Source: Sphingobium sp. 15-1
GTDB lineage: Bacteria > Pseudomonadota > Alphaproteobacteria > Sphingomonadales > Sphingomonadaceae
Direction of reading: 5' to 3'
Assembly: GCF_013375535.1 (NCBI RefSeq)
Contig: NZ_JABXJG010000001.1
Location: forward strand, 62,001-126,000
DNA: 64,000 nt
In this document: piece by piece, positions 32,694 to 42,283 of the stretch
Layout: each line of letters opens with the position of its first letter
Position numbering within the stretch: the first letter of the stretch is position 1
The notes under the pieces: model-generated
What the model was told of the DNA's origin: nothing
Databases searched by the model: none
What the model saw: the letters and a program-made list of their open reading frames with translations, nothing else
Position numbers and translations under genes: made by a program

Positions 32694-33545
32694 ATGGATC
32701 AGGGGAAAAGTTTCGACCCGCGGAACCCGGCGGCCGGCGCCAGCATTGTCGCGGACGGTCTTCGCACGCATTATCTGGATGCCGGCCGCGGCGAGCCGAT
32801 CATCCTTCTCCATGGTTCGGGTCCGGGCGTTTCGGCCTGGGAGAACTGGGCCGGGCTTATCCCCGTGATGGCGCAGCACCGCCGCGTCATCGCGCTCGAC
32901 ATACCGGGATTCGGGGCGACGGAGCGCAAGGCGGACGGTCAATATGACATGGATTTCTGGGTCGGTCACCTGTTCGCGTTCATGGATGCGCTTGGCATCG
33001 CCAGCACGCCGCTGGTCGGCAATTCGTTCGGCGGCATGGTCGCGATGGCCGCATCGCTGCGCGACTCCAGCCGCACGTCGGCATTGATCCTGATGGGCTC
33101 GGCTGCCGGCGACATTCCGATGAGCGAGGCGCATAAACTGGCATCCGTCTATGACGGCACGATCGAGAAGCTGGAAGAGATACTGCGCATCTTCCCATTC
33201 GATCCCGCCTTGCTGACTCCCGAGATGCTCAAACGCCGTCACGCGCAGAGCATTGATCCGGAAGCGAAAAAGTCTCCGCATCCGGTGCCGGTCGTCAAGA
33301 ACGATCAGGGCGAGACCGTCTTTCGGGTCTCGTCCGAAGCCGAACTGGAAGCCATCACCACCCCGACGCTGATCCTGCATGGCCGCGACGACCGGGTGCT
33401 TCCGCTCGAACTGGCGATCCGCGTGCATCGCGCGATCAAGACCTCGCAGTTGCACAGCTTCGGCAATTGCGGCCATTGGGTGCAGCTTGAGCGCTCCGAC
33501 GATTTCGTGAAGCAGGTCGTCAGCTTCCTGGAGAAGATGTCATGA
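32694..33545 (+). CDS. meta-cleavage-product (C-C bond) hydrolase, alpha/beta-hydrolase
   Basis: 283 residues. MhpC/BphD/HsaD-type features: oxyanion loop HGSGPGVSAWENW, nucleophile elbow GNSFGG, Asp in LHGRDDRVLP and His in NCGHWVQLE. The enzyme hydrolyses the ring-opened dienoate from extradiol cleavage into 2-hydroxy-alkadienoate plus an acid. The downstream hydratase, aldolase and aldehyde dehydrogenase process the dienoate, so the assignment is well supported by context. The start ATG at 32694 follows AAGGATAGAGAT. It overlaps the gamma-glutamyltransferase gene by four bases (ATGA). Confidence 0.92.
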   Translation: MDQGKSFDPRNPAAGASIVADGLRTHYLDAGRGEPIILLHGSGPGVSAWENWAGLIPVMAQHRRVIALDIPGFGATERKADGQYDMDFWVGHLFAFMDALGIASTPLVGNSFGGMVAMAASLRDSSRTSALILMGSAAGDIPMSEAHKLASVYDGTIEKLEEILRIFPFDPALLTPEMLKRRHAQSIDPEAKKSPHPVPVVKNDQGETVFRVSSEAELEAITTPTLILHGRDDRVLPLELAIRVHRAIKTSQLHSFGNCGHWVQLERSDDFVKQVVSFLEKMS

Positions 33546-35158
33546 CCTTCCATTCGGGGCAATCGGACACCCCGAACTCGGCCGTGGCCTCGCCGCACTG
33601 GCGGGCGAGCCAGGCCGGACGGGACGTGCTCGCCGCGGGTGGCAACGCGCTTGACGCGGCGCTGGCCACCAACGCCATGCTGTGGGCCTGCTATCCCCAT
33701 ATGTGCGGTGTGGGCGGCGACATCTGGATGCTTTATTACGACGCGGCAACCGCACGGGTTCATTGCCTCAACGGCTCGGGCGGAGCGCCGCGCACCGCGA
33801 CGCCGGAGGAATTCGCGCGACGCGGGCTTTCGCAGATTCCCGTCAAAGGACCGATGTCGCTTGCCGTGCCGGGGGCGGCCGCCGGATGGCATGACGCAAT
33901 GAAGCGTTTCGGCACGATGCCGGTAGCCGACCTGCTTCGCCCTGCCGCCCAGGCGGCGCGCGAGGGCGTGGAAATCACGCTCCGGATGTCCGGCTGGATG
34001 GATAAGGTCGCGGACCTGCTCCCGACCGATCCGACGCTTGCGAAATCCTTTGTCGTCAATGGCGCGCTCTTGCCGGCAGGCTCCATCTTCCGCCAGCCCG
34101 ACCTGGCCGACGCGATCGATCGCCTGGCCGATGCCGGCTTTGCCGACTTCTACTCCGGCGATCTTGGCGCGCAGATCGCCAAGGGCATCGCTGAGGCGGG
34201 GGGCATGCTCACCGCAGAGGATCTCAGGACGCATGCCACGCTCTGGGTGGAGCCTGTGAAGACCCGCTTCGATGGCCTGGAGGTGCTTACCACGCCGCCG
34301 AACAGCCAGGGCGTCGCGGCTATCGAGATCCTTAACCTGCTTTCGCTGATCGAGGGCGGACGTTCCGCTCCGGGCACCGCCAGGCAGCTCAACGCCTTTC
34401 TGGAGGCGAAGCGCCTCGCCTATCTCGACCGCAACAGCTATGTTGCCGATCCCGCGCATGTCCCCGTTCCGGTCGACAGGCTGACCAGCCTCGACCATGC
34501 ACGCTGGCTTGCCGAGAATGCCGGAGCGCTGCCACGCGGCGGCGCTGCGCCGATGGAAGGCGATACGGTCTATCTTTGCACCGTGGACAGGTGGGGCAAC
34601 GCATGTTCGGTGATCCAGAGCCTCTATCACCCCTTCGGCTCGTGCTTCGTGCCGGCCGGCACGGGCGTGGTCATGGCGAACCGCGGGTCCTATTTCTCGC
34701 TGGACAGGAGCCACGTCAACGTCGTGGCTCCGGGCAAGCGGCCGGTGCACACGCTGATGGCCTCGATGGCGCTCAAACGAGGGAAGCCTTGGCTCGTTTT
34801 CGGGACGATGGGTGGCGAGGGGCAGCCGCAGACCTCCGTTCAAGTGCTGCTGCGCGTCCTGAACGGGGATGGCCCGGCCGAAGCGGTGGCCGCGCCGCGC
34901 GTGCTGAGCGGGCAGATTTATCCCGGCGACGCGGATGATCAGCTCCATATCGAGGAAGATTTCGGGGAGCAGGTGATCAACGAGATCGTGCGCTGTGGCT
35001 ACAGCGTGAAGTCCGTTCCCAGGCATGACGAGATGATGGGGCACGCCCATGCGATCCTCATGGAAGACGGGAAGATCGAGGCGGGCGCGGACCCCCGCAG
35101 TGATGGCGCGGCAATTGCCATTGCCGCCAATGCTCCCGCGCTCCCCGCAACATCATAA
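33542..35158 (+). CDS. gamma-glutamyltransferase-family protein (Ntn hydrolase)
   Basis: 538 residues, typical for the family. The N-terminal part (ASQAGRDVLAAGGNALDAAL) and the mature small-subunit start are visible: T342 in GDTVYLCTVD is placed as the autocatalytic nucleophile. The later motif GGEGQPQTSVQVLLRVLNGD resembles the glycine loop. No signal peptide is present, so it should be cytoplasmic, unlike glutathione-degrading GGTs of the periplasm. It is translationally coupled to the C-C hydrolase, which is not a standard meta-cleavage gene pairing. It may remove a gamma-glutamyl or glutathionyl group, or act as an amidase/acylase on a pathway intermediate. Confidence 0.85.
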   Translation: MTFHSGQSDTPNSAVASPHWRASQAGRDVLAAGGNALDAALATNAMLWACYPHMCGVGGDIWMLYYDAATARVHCLNGSGGAPRTATPEEFARRGLSQIPVKGPMSLAVPGAAAGWHDAMKRFGTMPVADLLRPAAQAAREGVEITLRMSGWMDKVADLLPTDPTLAKSFVVNGALLPAGSIFRQPDLADAIDRLADAGFADFYSGDLGAQIAKGIAEAGGMLTAEDLRTHATLWVEPVKTRFDGLEVLTTPPNSQGVAAIEILNLLSLIEGGRSAPGTARQLNAFLEAKRLAYLDRNSYVADPAHVPVPVDRLTSLDHARWLAENAGALPRGGAAPMEGDTVYLCTVDRWGNACSVIQSLYHPFGSCFVPAGTGVVMANRGSYFSLDRSHVNVVAPGKRPVHTLMASMALKRGKPWLVFGTMGGEGQPQTSVQVLLRVLNGDGPAEAVAAPRVLSGQIYPGDADDQLHIEEDFGEQVINEIVRCGYSVKSVPRHDEMMGHAHAILMEDGKIEAGADPRSDGAAIAIAANAPALPATS

Positions 35159-35169
35159 GGAAAACAGGC

Positions 35170-35496
35170 ATGACGACATCTTCCACCGACGCGAAGCACA
35201 TGCTGATGGCATGCTGGAAAGTGAACCAGGCGGGCAATGAAGAGCATTTGCGAGAACTCGTCGACGCGATCGAAGCACAGGTCCGGATTCCGGGCGTTCT
35301 CGCCATCGAGCACGGCCCAAGGACCGCTCAGGTCGATTGGGAAGGCCCTGACAAGGATTTCGGCTATGCGATGCTGGTGACTTTCGATGGCATCGGGGCG
35401 GTTCGGGCCTATCCCTCGCACCCGCTGCACCAGCAGCTCGTGGGAACGATCTATTATGTCGGGGACGACATCCGCTGGTTCTGGATGGACTGCTGA
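35170..35496 (+). CDS. Dabb-fold (stress-responsive alpha/beta barrel) protein 1
   Basis: 108 residues with the Dabb pattern: a leading beta-strand (KHMLMACWKV), helix (HLRELVDAIEAQ), IPGVLAIEHGPR, and YAMLVTFDGIGAVRAYPSHP followed by LHQQL. The conserved His and Tyr of the small barrel cavity are present. It has a close paralogue immediately downstream (35556). Dabb proteins form homodimers, and some act as cofactor-free enzymes. AAGGAAAACAGGC precedes the ATG. Role in the pathway unknown. Confidence 0.8.
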   Translation: MTTSSTDAKHMLMACWKVNQAGNEEHLRELVDAIEAQVRIPGVLAIEHGPRTAQVDWEGPDKDFGYAMLVTFDGIGAVRAYPSHPLHQQLVGTIYYVGDDIRWFWMDC

Positions 35497-35555
35497 AACA
35501 GGCGCGGGGGCCTGCATCCACGGGCCGCGAACATGATCAAGGATGAAGGATCGAG

Positions 35556-35888
35556 ATGGTGTCGAACGATAAAGCCAAGCATATCCTGACGGTCTTCTGG
35601 GTGTTGAGCGACCCTTCCCATGTCGAGAAGATGGGAGAACTTGTCGCGGCGGTGGAAGCGCAGCGGGAAATACCGGGCGTCCTGTCGGTCAAGCACGGCC
35701 CCCGCACGTCCGAGGTGGATTGGGAAGGCCCTGACAAGGCGTTTGACTATGGCATGGTGCTGACGTTCGATAATTTCGACTCCGCCCGCGCTTACGTGCC
35801 GCATCCTATCCATCAGACGCTGGTCTCGACCATCCTGCGCCTTGGATCGGAAGTGTCCGACATTCGCGGGTTCTGGATTGATCGTTAA
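35556..35888 (+). CDS. Dabb-fold protein 2 (tandem paralogue)
   Basis: 110 residues. Strong similarity to the preceding protein (IPGVLSVKHGPRTSEVDWEG versus IPGVLAIEHGPRTAQVDWEG; YVPHPIHQTLVSTI versus YPSHPLHQQLVGTI), so the pair arose by tandem duplication and may form a heterodimer. A 59-nt gap separates them. Located between the gamma-glutamyltransferase and the hydratase genes of the meta pathway. Function not known. Confidence 0.8.
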   Translation: MVSNDKAKHILTVFWVLSDPSHVEKMGELVAAVEAQREIPGVLSVKHGPRTSEVDWEGPDKAFDYGMVLTFDNFDSARAYVPHPIHQTLVSTILRLGSEVSDIRGFWIDR

Positions 35889-35926
35889 TTTATTATACCG
35901 CAAACGCGGCTTGAAATGGCAGCATT

Positions 35927-36715
35927 ATGACCATTGATCCCAAGACTATTCAATATCATGGCGACGCGCTCTACGATGCGTTCGTTACTCGCTCGACACT
36001 GCCGCCTTTGCGCGACCGCGTCGAAGGCCTGACGATCGAAGATGCGTATCATATCGCGGCCCGCATGGTGCAGCGCCGGGTCGATGCGGGTGAGAGGATC
36101 ATCGGCAAGAAGATCGGCGTCACCTCGAAGGCTGTGCAGGACGCCATTGGCGTTTTCGAGCCTGATTTCGGGCAACTCACATCGGGAATGGCCTTTGACG
36201 ATGGCGCCGTGATCGAACTGGATTCCCTGATACAGCCCCAGGCGGAAGCAGAGATCGCCTTCATCCTGAAGTCCGATCTCAGTGGACCGGGAATAACGCC
36301 CGACGACGTCCTGCGCGCGACTGACCATGTGCGCTGCTGTTTTGAGATTGTCGACAGCAGGATTCAGCGCTGGGACATCAAGATTCTCGATACTGTGGCT
36401 GACAATGCATCCTGTGGCGTCTTCGTTCTTGGCCATGACAAGGTCGATCCGCGCGAAGTTGACCTGGCGCTCGCGGGCATGGTCGTCCTCAAGAACGGCG
36501 AACTGGCCTCGACAGGGGTGGGCGCCGCCGTACAGGGATCGCCGCTCAATTCGGTCGCTTGGCTGGCCGATACGCTGGGCAGGCTGGGAGTGCCGCTCCT
36601 TGCAGGAGAAGTCGTTCTTTCCGGCTCGCTTGGGCCGCTCGTTTCCGTCGATCGCGGGGATAGCCTCGAAATGAAGGTTCTTGGGATCGGATCGTGCTCG
36701 CTTCGCTTCGCGTGA
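35927..36715 (+). CDS. 2-keto-4-pentenoate hydratase (MhpD/FAH superfamily)
   Basis: 262 residues. Adds water to the 2-hydroxy-alka-2,4-dienoate released by the C-C hydrolase, giving 4-hydroxy-2-oxo acid. The family motifs GKKIGVTSKAVQDAIGV, PDFGQLTSGMAFDDG, QPQAEAEIAFIL (metal-binding E-x-E) and DNASCGVFVLG are all visible. The length matches MhpD/XylJ (about 260-270). It is followed by the acylating aldehyde dehydrogenase and aldolase, the normal order of a lower meta pathway. Chain length of the substrate (pentenoate or hexenoate) is not predictable. Confidence 0.93.
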   Translation: MTIDPKTIQYHGDALYDAFVTRSTLPPLRDRVEGLTIEDAYHIAARMVQRRVDAGERIIGKKIGVTSKAVQDAIGVFEPDFGQLTSGMAFDDGAVIELDSLIQPQAEAEIAFILKSDLSGPGITPDDVLRATDHVRCCFEIVDSRIQRWDIKILDTVADNASCGVFVLGHDKVDPREVDLALAGMVVLKNGELASTGVGAAVQGSPLNSVAWLADTLGRLGVPLLAGEVVLSGSLGPLVSVDRGDSLEMKVLGIGSCSLRFA

Positions 36716-36833
36716 GCTGGCGGCCGATAGTTGATGGTCTCTCAATCGTAAACCGCCCTGTTCACAGGCTGCTTCATTCAGTGCGACGAAGAAGCGGCAT
36801 CAGAGCAGCGGCCTCAAATAACGGAGCTCTCAG

Positions 36834-37754
36834 GTGAGCAAAATCAAATGCGCCATTATCGGGCCGGGGAATATCGGCACGGATCTGCTGTACAAGCTGC
36901 TGCGATCCGATGTGCTGGAGCCGATCTGGATGGTCGGCGTCGATCCAACGTCGGCTGGCCTTGCCAGGGCGCGCGAACTTGGCCTCAAAACGACCGAGGA
37001 GGGCGTTGATGGCCTTGTGCCGCATGTCGTGGCCGATGGCGTCCAGATCGCCTTCGACGCGACTTCGGCCTATGTCCATGCGGAAAACAGCCGCAAGCTC
37101 AATGCGCTTGGCGTGCTGATGATCGATCTCACGCCCGCCGCCATAGGGCCATATTGCGTGCCGCCCGCGAATTTGGACGAACTGGTCGGACGCAAGGTGA
37201 TGAACGTCAATATGGTCACCTGCGGCGGTCAGGCGACGATCCCGATGGTATATGCGGTCAGCCGCGTGCAGCCCGTCGAATATGCCGAGATCATCGCGAC
37301 GGTGGCCTCGAAGTCGGTCGGTCCCGGCACGCGCAAGAATATCGACGAATTCACGCGCACCACGTCCGGCGCGGTCGCCAGGGTCGGGGGGGCGAAGGCG
37401 GGCAAGGCGATCAACGTCATCAATCCGGCGGAGCCGCCGCTGATGATGCGCGACACGGTTTATTGCGAGACGGAGGGGGAGCCCGATCGCGAGGCGATTA
37501 CCCGCTCCGTGCACGAGATGGTCAAGGAGGTTCAGAAATATGTGCCGGGTTATCGGCTGAACAATGGTCCCTTGTTCGATGGACGCAAGGTTTCCCTGTT
37601 CCTGGAAGTGGAGGGGTTGGGAGACTTCCTGCCCAGATATGCTGGAAATCTGGACATCATGACGGCCGCCGCGGCGCGCACCGCGGAGATGTTCGCGAAC
37701 GAGATCATGAGCGGCAAACTGACGCTCGAACCCACGACCGAGGAGTCTGTCTGA
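36834..37754 (+). CDS. dmpF: acetaldehyde/propanal dehydrogenase (acylating)
   Basis: 306 residues. Converts the aldehyde from the aldolase into acyl-CoA with NAD+. The Rossmann start [18 protein letters not shown] and the catalytic Cys in [12 protein letters not shown] are visible, with the family-specific [20 protein letters not shown]. The GTG at 36834 follows GGAGCTCTCAG. The stop overlaps the aldolase ATG by one base (TGATG), consistent with the channelled DmpFG-type complex. A HsaG-like role on propanal is equally possible if the pathway is steroid-like. Confidence 0.94.
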   Translation: MSKIKCAIIGPGNIGTDLLYKLLRSDVLEPIWMVGVDPTSAGLARARELGLKTTEEGVDGLVPHVVADGVQIAFDATSAYVHAENSRKLNALGVLMIDLTPAAIGPYCVPPANLDELVGRKVMNVNMVTCGGQATIPMVYAVSRVQPVEYAEIIATVASKSVGPGTRKNIDEFTRTTSGAVARVGGAKAGKAINVINPAEPPLMMRDTVYCETEGEPDREAITRSVHEMVKEVQKYVPGYRLNNGPLFDGRKVSLFLEVEGLGDFLPRYAGNLDIMTAAAARTAEMFANEIMSGKLTLEPTTEESV

Positions 37755-38821
37755 TGAGCGAAGAGACCAAAGTCCGCGGTCGCAAGGTGAAATTGCATGA
37801 CATGTGCCTTCGGGACGGCATGCATTCCATGCGCCACCAGATCACGGTCGAGCAGATGGTCGACATCGCGACCGGGCTCGATGCGGCCGGCGTGCCGTTA
37901 TTGCAGGTGACGCATGGCGATGGGCTGGGCGGTTCGTCGCTCAACTATGGCCGCGGTCTGCACAGCGACAGGGAATATATCACTGCCGTCGCCTCGCGGA
38001 TGAAGAATGCGGTGGTGTCCGTGCTGCATGTGCCGGGTATCGGCACGCTCGACGAACTGAAGATGGCGGCCGATTGCGGCGCTGGCTGCGTGCATGTCGC
38101 CTCGCACTGCACCGAGGCGGACGTGACCGAGCAGCATATCGGTCTTGGCCGGAAGCTTGGCATGGACACTGTCGGTTTCCTGATGATGGCCCATATGGCG
38201 CCGGTCGAAACCATGGTCGGGCAGGCCCTGCTGATGGAAGGTTATGGCGCCACCACCATCTACTGCACTGACAGTGCGGGCTATATGTTGCCCGGCGAAG
38301 TGACCGAAAGGATTTCGGCGCTGCGTTCGGTCCTGCAGCCTGACACGCAGATCGGGTTTCATGGCCACCATAATCTGGGGATGGGCGTGGCTAACTCGAT
38401 TGCGGCCGTTGCCGCGGGGGCCGATCGCATCGATGGATCGGCAGCAGGGTTGGGCGCGGGCGCGGGCAACACGCCGCTGGAACTGTTCGCCGCCGTTGGC
38501 GAGCGAATGGGCATTGAGACCGGCATCGACGTCTTCAAGCTGATGGATGTGGCGGAGGACCGGGTTCTGCCGATCATGCCGCAACCGCCGCGCGCGGATC
38601 GGGATGCGATCACGCTGGGCTATGCGGGCGTCTATTCCACCTTCCTTTATCTCGCGAAGGATTGCGCCCGCAAATATGGTGTTCCTGCCCGCGACATCCT
38701 CATGGAACTGGCCCGCAAGAAGATGATCGGCGGCCAGGAGGACATGATCGAGGATACCGCGCTCACCATGGCCCGCGAACGCGGTCTGAATGTGGGCGGA
38801 ACCGTCTCCGCCGGCGGTTGA
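37754..38821 (+). CDS. dmpG: 4-hydroxy-2-oxovalerate (hydroxy-oxo-acid) aldolase
   Basis: 355 residues. Cleaves 4-hydroxy-2-oxo acids to pyruvate plus aldehyde. The DRE-TIM-like N-terminus [18 protein letters not shown] carries the metal Asp and catalytic His; [14 protein letters not shown] holds the two His metal ligands; [12 protein letters not shown] is characteristic. A C-terminal DmpG-type communication domain (about 285-345) is present for complex formation with the preceding aldehyde dehydrogenase. The start overlaps the upstream stop. Normal length; assignment is secure. Confidence 0.95.
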   Translation: MSEETKVRGRKVKLHDMCLRDGMHSMRHQITVEQMVDIATGLDAAGVPLLQVTHGDGLGGSSLNYGRGLHSDREYITAVASRMKNAVVSVLHVPGIGTLDELKMAADCGAGCVHVASHCTEADVTEQHIGLGRKLGMDTVGFLMMAHMAPVETMVGQALLMEGYGATTIYCTDSAGYMLPGEVTERISALRSVLQPDTQIGFHGHHNLGMGVANSIAAVAAGADRIDGSAAGLGAGAGNTPLELFAAVGERMGIETGIDVFKLMDVAEDRVLPIMPQPPRADRDAITLGYAGVYSTFLYLAKDCARKYGVPARDILMELARKKMIGGQEDMIEDTALTMARERGLNVGGTVSAGG

Positions 38822-38898
38822 TCAACGAGAGGCGAGGACGTCCCATGCCCTCTGCCCGGCCATGACAATGCGACAATAATCAAGGGGGGCGGATTCAT

Positions 38899-40596
38899 AT
38901 GGAGCAGGCGACTTCGGCAGACATTGTCGTGGTGGGTTCCGGGCTGGGCGGGATGATGACCGCTTTGCGAGCGCATGATCGCGGGTTGAAGCCCCTGATC
39001 ATTGAGAAATGCTCGCATTATGGGGGCACATCCGCCTTTTCGGGCGGTGGAATCTGGATTCCCAACCATCGCTGGCTCAAGGGCGTGGATACGCCCGAGA
39101 AGGCGCTGACTTACCTGCGGGCGATCACCAGGGGGCAGGGCGACGACGACAAGTTCCGCGCATTTATCGACAACGCGCCGGCCATGGCGGAATATGCCAT
39201 GTCGCTTGGCGCGGACCTGTTCATGCTGGAAAGCGTGCCGGACTATTTCTCCGAAGAGGAAGGGGCGGTGTCCGGGCGGCAGCTTTCGCCCAGAGATTAT
39301 ATCGCCAAGCCGCTGGGCTTGGAATTCCACCGCATGCGTTCAGCTTATCCGGGCTTCTTTGTCGCGGGCCGCTATCAGTTGGGGCTGAATGCGCTTGGAC
39401 CGCTGATGAATCGCGGGAAAGGCTGGATGCGGGAGGGTTTCAAGCTGGTCGGGGGCTACTGGGCCGATCTTGGCTGGCGCCTCAGAACCCCGCGCGACAG
39501 TCGGCTGTCGATGGGCAGCGCTTTCGTCGGCTATATGCGAAAGGCGATGGTGGACCGTGACATCCCTCTGCTCCTCAATACAGCATTGGTCGGGCTGGAA
39601 AGGACAGGCAATCGGGTTACCGGAATTCGCGTCAACCATAATGGCAATCATCGGGTGATAGCGGCTGGAGCGGTGATGCTGGCCGCAGGCGGGTTCGACC
39701 AGAACCAGGCGATGCGGGATCAATATCACTCCGTCCACACGAAGGTGGCCAACTCCCTGACCCCACCGGGCGGGAATGAAGGGGACGCGATCCGGGCGGG
39801 ACAGGAGATCGGGGCGGCCATAGAGAATATGGAAAATTCCTGGTGGTGTCCGTCCTTTTCCATTCCAGCCCAGAACAATTTGCGTGAGCCCGCCGGCCAG
39901 TTGATATTCGAGCGCGCGCGGCCCGGATCGGTCTGCGTCAACCGGTTGGGCAAACGTTTCGTCAACGAAGCCTGCTCCTATGATCGCTTCGGTCATGCAA
40001 TGATCGCGGATCACAGGAAGACGGGCGCGAACCTGCCCTGTTGGATGGTCTTCGACGCTCGCTACCGTCACAGATATAATGTCAGCAACCTCCTGCCCGG
40101 ATGGCTCTGTCCGGACAAAAGGCTTCCGCCCGAATATCTGGACAACATCATCTATCGCGCCGGTACGATCGAGGAACTGGCGCGCAAAATCGAAATCGAT
40201 CCCGATGCCTTGGCAGCAACCGTGCGCAGCATGAACGACTATGCCAGGACCGGAAAGGACCCGGAGTTCCATCGCGGCGATTTCCTGTTCGACAGGGCGT
40301 TCGGGGACAGCGGCGCGGGCCCCAATCCCAATCTCGGCCCGATCGAGAAGGCGCCCTTTTATGCCATAAAGGTGGAGCTTGGCGACCTTGGCACGAAGGG
40401 GGGCTTGCGTGTCGATGAATGCGCCCGCGTTCTGGATATGTCGGGCGATCCCATCGAGGGGCTCTATGCCACCGGCAATACGACCGGTTCGCTGTTCGTC
40501 GATACCTATCCCGGACCCGGCAGCACGCTCGGGGCTTCAATGACATTTGGCTTTGTCGGCGCCAATCATGCGGCCGATAGGATGTTGGCGCGATAA
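38899..40596 (+). CDS. 3-ketosteroid delta-1-dehydrogenase-like flavoprotein
   Basis: 565-residue FAD-dependent desaturase-type enzyme (fumarate-reductase/KstD superfamily). The FAD motif GSGLGG is at residues 13-18, with GGTSAFSGGGIWIPNH after it. KstD hallmarks are PDYF (site of the catalytic Tyr near 119 in actinobacterial KstD) and the C-terminal block TYPGPGSTLGASMTFGF, which keeps the Tyr and Gly used in 1,2-desaturation; DLGTKGGLRVDE also matches. Members act on 3-ketosteroids or other cyclic ketones (for example KSDO-like cyclohexenone desaturases). It is the last gene of the meta-cleavage operon; a convergent MocR gene follows 13 nt later. Confidence 0.85.
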   Translation: MEQATSADIVVVGSGLGGMMTALRAHDRGLKPLIIEKCSHYGGTSAFSGGGIWIPNHRWLKGVDTPEKALTYLRAITRGQGDDDKFRAFIDNAPAMAEYAMSLGADLFMLESVPDYFSEEEGAVSGRQLSPRDYIAKPLGLEFHRMRSAYPGFFVAGRYQLGLNALGPLMNRGKGWMREGFKLVGGYWADLGWRLRTPRDSRLSMGSAFVGYMRKAMVDRDIPLLLNTALVGLERTGNRVTGIRVNHNGNHRVIAAGAVMLAAGGFDQNQAMRDQYHSVHTKVANSLTPPGGNEGDAIRAGQEIGAAIENMENSWWCPSFSIPAQNNLREPAGQLIFERARPGSVCVNRLGKRFVNEACSYDRFGHAMIADHRKTGANLPCWMVFDARYRHRYNVSNLLPGWLCPDKRLPPEYLDNIIYRAGTIEELARKIEIDPDALAATVRSMNDYARTGKDPEFHRGDFLFDRAFGDSGAGPNPNLGPIEKAPFYAIKVELGDLGTKGGLRVDECARVLDMSGDPIEGLYATGNTTGSLFVDTYPGPGSTLGASMTFGFVGANHAADRMLAR

Positions 40597-40609
40597 GGCG
40601 CAGACAGGT

Positions 40610-42103
40610 CTAGGCTGGACAGCTACCTCCATCCGATCCGGATTGGTCGTGAACCACCCGTTTGAGCAGATCGATCGCGGAGCCGATCTGTTGAGGGGTC
40701 AGGCAGGCATATCCAAGCAAGATAAGGCGATCGTGATCGGGGCTTGGCACGATCTGGCACGTCGGGCTGCCAGCCAGGCTGTAGATTCCCACGCCCAGCT
40801 TGCGGGCCGCCGTTTGTAGATCGAATGCAGGTTCGAATTTCGGGCTGGTCTTCCAGACCAGATGCATGCCGCCTTCATATCCGCTTGTCTCCGTATCCGG
40901 AAAGGCGGCGGCAATTCCCGCGATGACGGCGCTTCGCCTTTCGAGGTAATTTTTGCGCATGCGTCCCAGATGTTGTTCGAAGGCGCCGGAACTGATGAAC
41001 TGGGCCATGATGGATTGTTCCAGCCACGGATGCCCATTGTTCATGACTGATTTGATGGCGGCCGCCGGCTCAGCGAGATGTTCGGGGAAGACCGCATAGC
41101 CCAGCCGCAGACCGGGGCCGATCGACTTGGAGAATGTTCCCAGATAGACCACGCATTCAGGACCTGCCGCCTGCAAGGCCATGAGCGGCGTTGAATTGTG
41201 CCGGAAATCGCTGTCATAATCGTCCTCGATCACCAATGTGCCGCTTTTCCGGGCCCATGCGATCAACGCCATGCGGCGGTCGGAGGACATGGTCACGCCC
41301 AAAGGGAACTGATGCGATGGCGTGACGTAGGCGAGGCGCGCGCCCTTCTCGGGCAAGGCGTCCGTGTCGATCCCATCCCTGGTCACGGCGACGGGATACA
41401 GCTTGCCCCCCAGGCTGCGGAACACCTGCGCGGCGCCGTTATAGCATGGGTCCTCGACGATAACGTCCTCGTCATGAATGCCAATCAAGCGGGCGACGAG
41501 GTTGAGTCCTTCCTGCGCGCCGGCCGTTATGATCACCTGCTCCGGGCGGCATACTATGCCCCTTGTCACGCGCAAATGGTGAGCGATGGCTTCCCTCAGC
41601 AGTAAGTGGCCCGCCGGCGGAGTGTAGTCGATGGCCATTTTGGTAAAGGTATCAAGATGTTCTGAAGCCAGGCGGCGCCAATGGTTTCGCGGAAAAAGAT
41701 GCGGATCGGGTCTGCCGATGCGAAAATCATAAGGCAACCGTTCGCCAAAGGGTTGAAAGAGGTTCATCCCTTCAACCCTTTGCTGCACCTCGGGAAGAAT
41801 ATTGACGCTGGACTCAGCAACCTTTGGCGGAGGAGGAATACGGATGCCCAGGCTGGGCAATTGATTGCATATGAAGGTGCCATGACCTGGCCGTGTTTCG
41901 ATCAACCCTTCATCGATCAGTCGCTCATAGGAAAGCACGACCGTCCGCCGGGAAAGGCCGAGCAAGTCTCCCATTTCACGGCTGGACGGAATCTGATCTC
42001 CAGGCTGCAGGACTTTCGATGAAATCAAATCTCGGATTTGATCCACGAGCTGCTGTTGGAAAGACTTTTCTTTTGAGTAGCGTACCGAAACCGGAAGCTG
42101 CAT
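40610..42103 (-). CDS. MocR-type transcriptional regulator (GntR HTH + aminotransferase fold)
   Basis: 497 residues. The N-terminal winged HTH (LVDQIRDLISSKVLQPGDQI, LGLSRRTVVLSYERLIDEGL, RPGHGTF) is joined to a fold-type I aminotransferase domain with the PLP-Lys in GTFSKSIGPGLRLGY and AYVTPSHQFPLGV. MocR proteins use bound PLP or an aldimine as signal and can repress or activate. The ATG at 42103 (GGGGA upstream) is favoured over a TTG at 42121. It is divergent from the SDR at 42397; the shared 293-nt region contains direct repeats placed as MocR sites. Confidence 0.9.
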   Translation of the reverse strand: MQLPVSVRYSKEKSFQQQLVDQIRDLISSKVLQPGDQIPSSREMGDLLGLSRRTVVLSYERLIDEGLIETRPGHGTFICNQLPSLGIRIPPPPKVAESSVNILPEVQQRVEGMNLFQPFGERLPYDFRIGRPDPHLFPRNHWRRLASEHLDTFTKMAIDYTPPAGHLLLREAIAHHLRVTRGIVCRPEQVIITAGAQEGLNLVARLIGIHDEDVIVEDPCYNGAAQVFRSLGGKLYPVAVTRDGIDTDALPEKGARLAYVTPSHQFPLGVTMSSDRRMALIAWARKSGTLVIEDDYDSDFRHNSTPLMALQAAGPECVVYLGTFSKSIGPGLRLGYAVFPEHLAEPAAAIKSVMNNGHPWLEQSIMAQFISSGAFEQHLGRMRKNYLERRSAVIAGIAAAFPDTETSGYEGGMHLVWKTSPKFEPAFDLQTAARKLGVGIYSLAGSPTCQIVPSPDHDRLILLGYACLTPQQIGSAIDLLKRVVHDQSGSDGGSCPA

Positions 42104-42283
42104 GATGGGATCCCCGTGCAATCTGGGCGCTTATGGTCTGTCCAGCTCTTTGGAATCGCGTGCAATCCATTGCTTCGTCCCCGACACATTCTGGGCCTGA
42201 ACAGGCTAGATGGATTGAGCAACCTCTCTGCTTCGACCAGCGACTCTATTTCGTCCGCGGATAATATCAATCAAAGCGGACTC

